Shown piece after piece: positions 62,434 through 64,000 of a stretch of DNA of 64,000 bases. The stretch is from the NCBI GenBank assembly GCA_963678675.1, contig OY783199.1, positions 25,913,546 through 25,977,545 of the forward strand, written 5' to 3'. Positions within the stretch are counted from its first letter, which is position 1, and each line of letters starts with the position of its first letter. A model generated the notes under the pieces. That model searched no databases. It was not told the DNA's origin and saw only the letters and a list, made by a program, of their open reading frames with translations. The stretch is from Xiphydria camelus. Taxonomy: Eukaryota > Arthropoda > Insecta > Hymenoptera > Xiphydriidae. The translations under genes were made by a program, and so were the position numbers.

Positions 62434-63782
62434 GGGGGTATCGGAGATCGGCGGATCGCTCGTCGAATATAAAGATATCGCGCGTTATATCGGATAAGCG
62501 GTGACGGCATTGCTGAAGCGTGAGAATTTATTATCGATAACGATTGCAATCGTTGATCGTATTAGGAATGAGAACGCATGGATCGGTCGATCGAGGAACT
62601 ATAAGACAGGTGGAAGCCAGAAGGACGGCCTATTCGACAATTAAGAGATCTCCCGTCATTCGGGATAGGATGAAATAATGACTCGCTAAAAATATAGACA
62701 TCACTTCTTCTCGGATGTCTTTGATATGCAGATGGCAAAGCGTGGAACGATCGATCGAGTGCAGAGCACAATCGAATCCGTAACGACCGAGACGCCGGCT
62801 CAGTGTCAAGTTTACGAAGCGCGTTCAATGGAGGAACCGCAATCCAAGCATAACCACCGGAAGCCACTTGTCTGAGCAACACCTGTTGGCGTGACGTCAC
62901 ATCCCCTCGCGGTCGCTCAATAGCAGTGGCGAGCGCGTTACTCATCGCCGCTATCGCGCGCCTCTTTCACCCTCTGTCCTCGTCGACGTCGCTCCTCGCT
63001 TTTCTCGTCTCCGCGTGTAACGTTTAACTCGTGACCGGTAGACAACATCTCTGCGCGTTCAATGCCGATCTCTATAGAAATTGAAAGAACTCGGTAAGAC
63101 GCCGGGCCTGCGCATGATATTGTCTCGAAGGCCTTCGAACCACGAACCAGAGTGGCATGTGCGAGCCCCCATCGCAATAAGGCGATCGATAAGTCGAGCA
63201 CCGAGAGAACGGTAAACACGCCTCGCAAAGTGATTACCGTTCGATTCGAGTCGCCGGGAAACGAGGACAACGGTGTGCTCGCGTTTGTCAAAATTTTCTG
63301 ATAAATCGGCAAAGATTCCTAACGATCGGTAATGATCGGTAATGATCGGTATTTGTTTAAATGGTATCCGAACCATGACTTCGAAATACGCTCGAACCGA
63401 TCGAACCGCCTCGCGATTGTCGTGCTTCCATTAAAGCTGACCGAGGTTTACATAATAAGTTACACAATCATCCGCCGATTCGCATACCTCGTTCGAACTA
63501 ACAGTCACGAGCCACATATACCCGTCGATCGTCGCGGAATCACGTACATACGTGAACACGACGTAAACTCGGTATCCTACGTGTACGTAAACTATGTAGT
63601 AAGCGCGCCGATACAAGTAACGTATGTAGAGTGCACGTAACGAGCAGATCGACTTCGTACGAAGGCAACTGCTCAAATATGGCGTTTGTTTGTTCAAACG
63701 GTCCAGGCTCGGCAGAGGCCGGCGGCATTATGCTTCCAGGGGAATATAGTATAACCGCGTGAACGCGACTACCTGACAAATT
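62434..63782. other. Non-coding stretch, no gene recognised
   Basis: A minus-strand frame (62562-62945) begins with ATG in a fair context and could contribute a phase-0 leader exon at a weak donor (CAACAG|GTGTTG), but nothing ties it to a known protein. GATCGGTAAT is repeated in tandem near 63325-63350. Confidence 0.35.
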
Positions 63783-64000
63783 TCTGGAATTGAATTCTCG
63801 ACCACCCAATCCGATGTATTTTTTTTTTCGTGCTGATTCCGAAAATCATGGACTTTTTGAGGAAATCTCAACGGAGCACCAAGGTATCGATGATTTTATG
63901 AGGAGAAAATTGAGCAAATCTCAGAGGAAAGTCGAGATATCGTTGATTTTATGGAAAAAATTAATGTCCCTGTGCACAAAATCGCTGACACTTTATAAGA
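63783..64000. repeat. Mirror-image satellite, array 3, cut by the window end
   Basis: Same family as the arrays at 31.9 and 49.1 kb: one full reverse unit (GAATT, CGACCACCC, CGTGCTGATTCCGAAAATC, ATCTCAACGG, GGTATCGATG), a partial reverse unit and the start of a forward unit (AAAATCGCTGAC). It continues beyond 64000. Confidence 0.85.

Overview
The window looks like nuclear DNA from an insect, most likely a hymenopteran. Protein genes are split by short introns with ordinary GT-AG junctions, introns of about 75-300 bp sit beside introns of several kb, CpG is abundant, and the rest is full of small inverted-repeat elements, satellites and microsatellites. The order assignment is an inference; no rRNA, mitochondrial marker or order-specific gene is present.

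Four protein-coding genes can be supported, all in the left half. (1) 4930-6162, minus: an ortholog of MMADHC (cblD), the vitamin B12 trafficking protein, complete in four coding exons (280 aa). (2) 7992-9213, minus: a CRAL-TRIO lipid-transfer protein of the TTPA/clavesin type, complete in four coding exons (315 aa). (3) 18967-32787, minus: a rhophilin (HR1-BRO1-PDZ Rho effector) in eleven recognised coding exons (644 aa), lacking only a short N-terminal exon that I could not place. (4) 23008-24685, plus: the ciliary assembly factor tilB/LRRC6 (DNAAF11), complete in four exons (428 aa), lying entirely inside one rhophilin intron on the opposite strand. Exon phases agree at every junction in all four genes, which is strong support for the models. 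The four genes have no evident shared pathway: B12 processing, lipid transfer, Rho/ESCRT-linked signalling and dynein-arm preassembly.

The right half (about 33-64 kb) shows no convincing coding exon and is upstream of, or possibly within a long first intron of, rhophilin. It is dominated by non-coding elements. These are a palindromic TA-flanked MITE family with CACTGAGAAAA ends (three full copies here or nearby plus relatives), two TTAA-flanked piggyBac-like MITEs, a nested pair of TA-flanked elements at 60.2-60.6 kb, long palindromes at 16.6 and 62.2 kb, three 3' tails of one putative non-LTR retrotransposon, and a satellite whose roughly 120-bp units alternate in orientation. That satellite occurs as three separate arrays (31.9, 49.1 and 63.8 kb). 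A 122-bp tandem repeat lies at 2.2-2.6 kb.

I found no evidence of a wholly new gene system. The most unusual items are the tilB-in-rhophilin nesting with its 3' end running into a rhophilin exon, the mirror-image satellite, and a small perfect hairpin downstream of the CRAL-TRIO stop codon that pairs fully only as RNA from that gene's strand.
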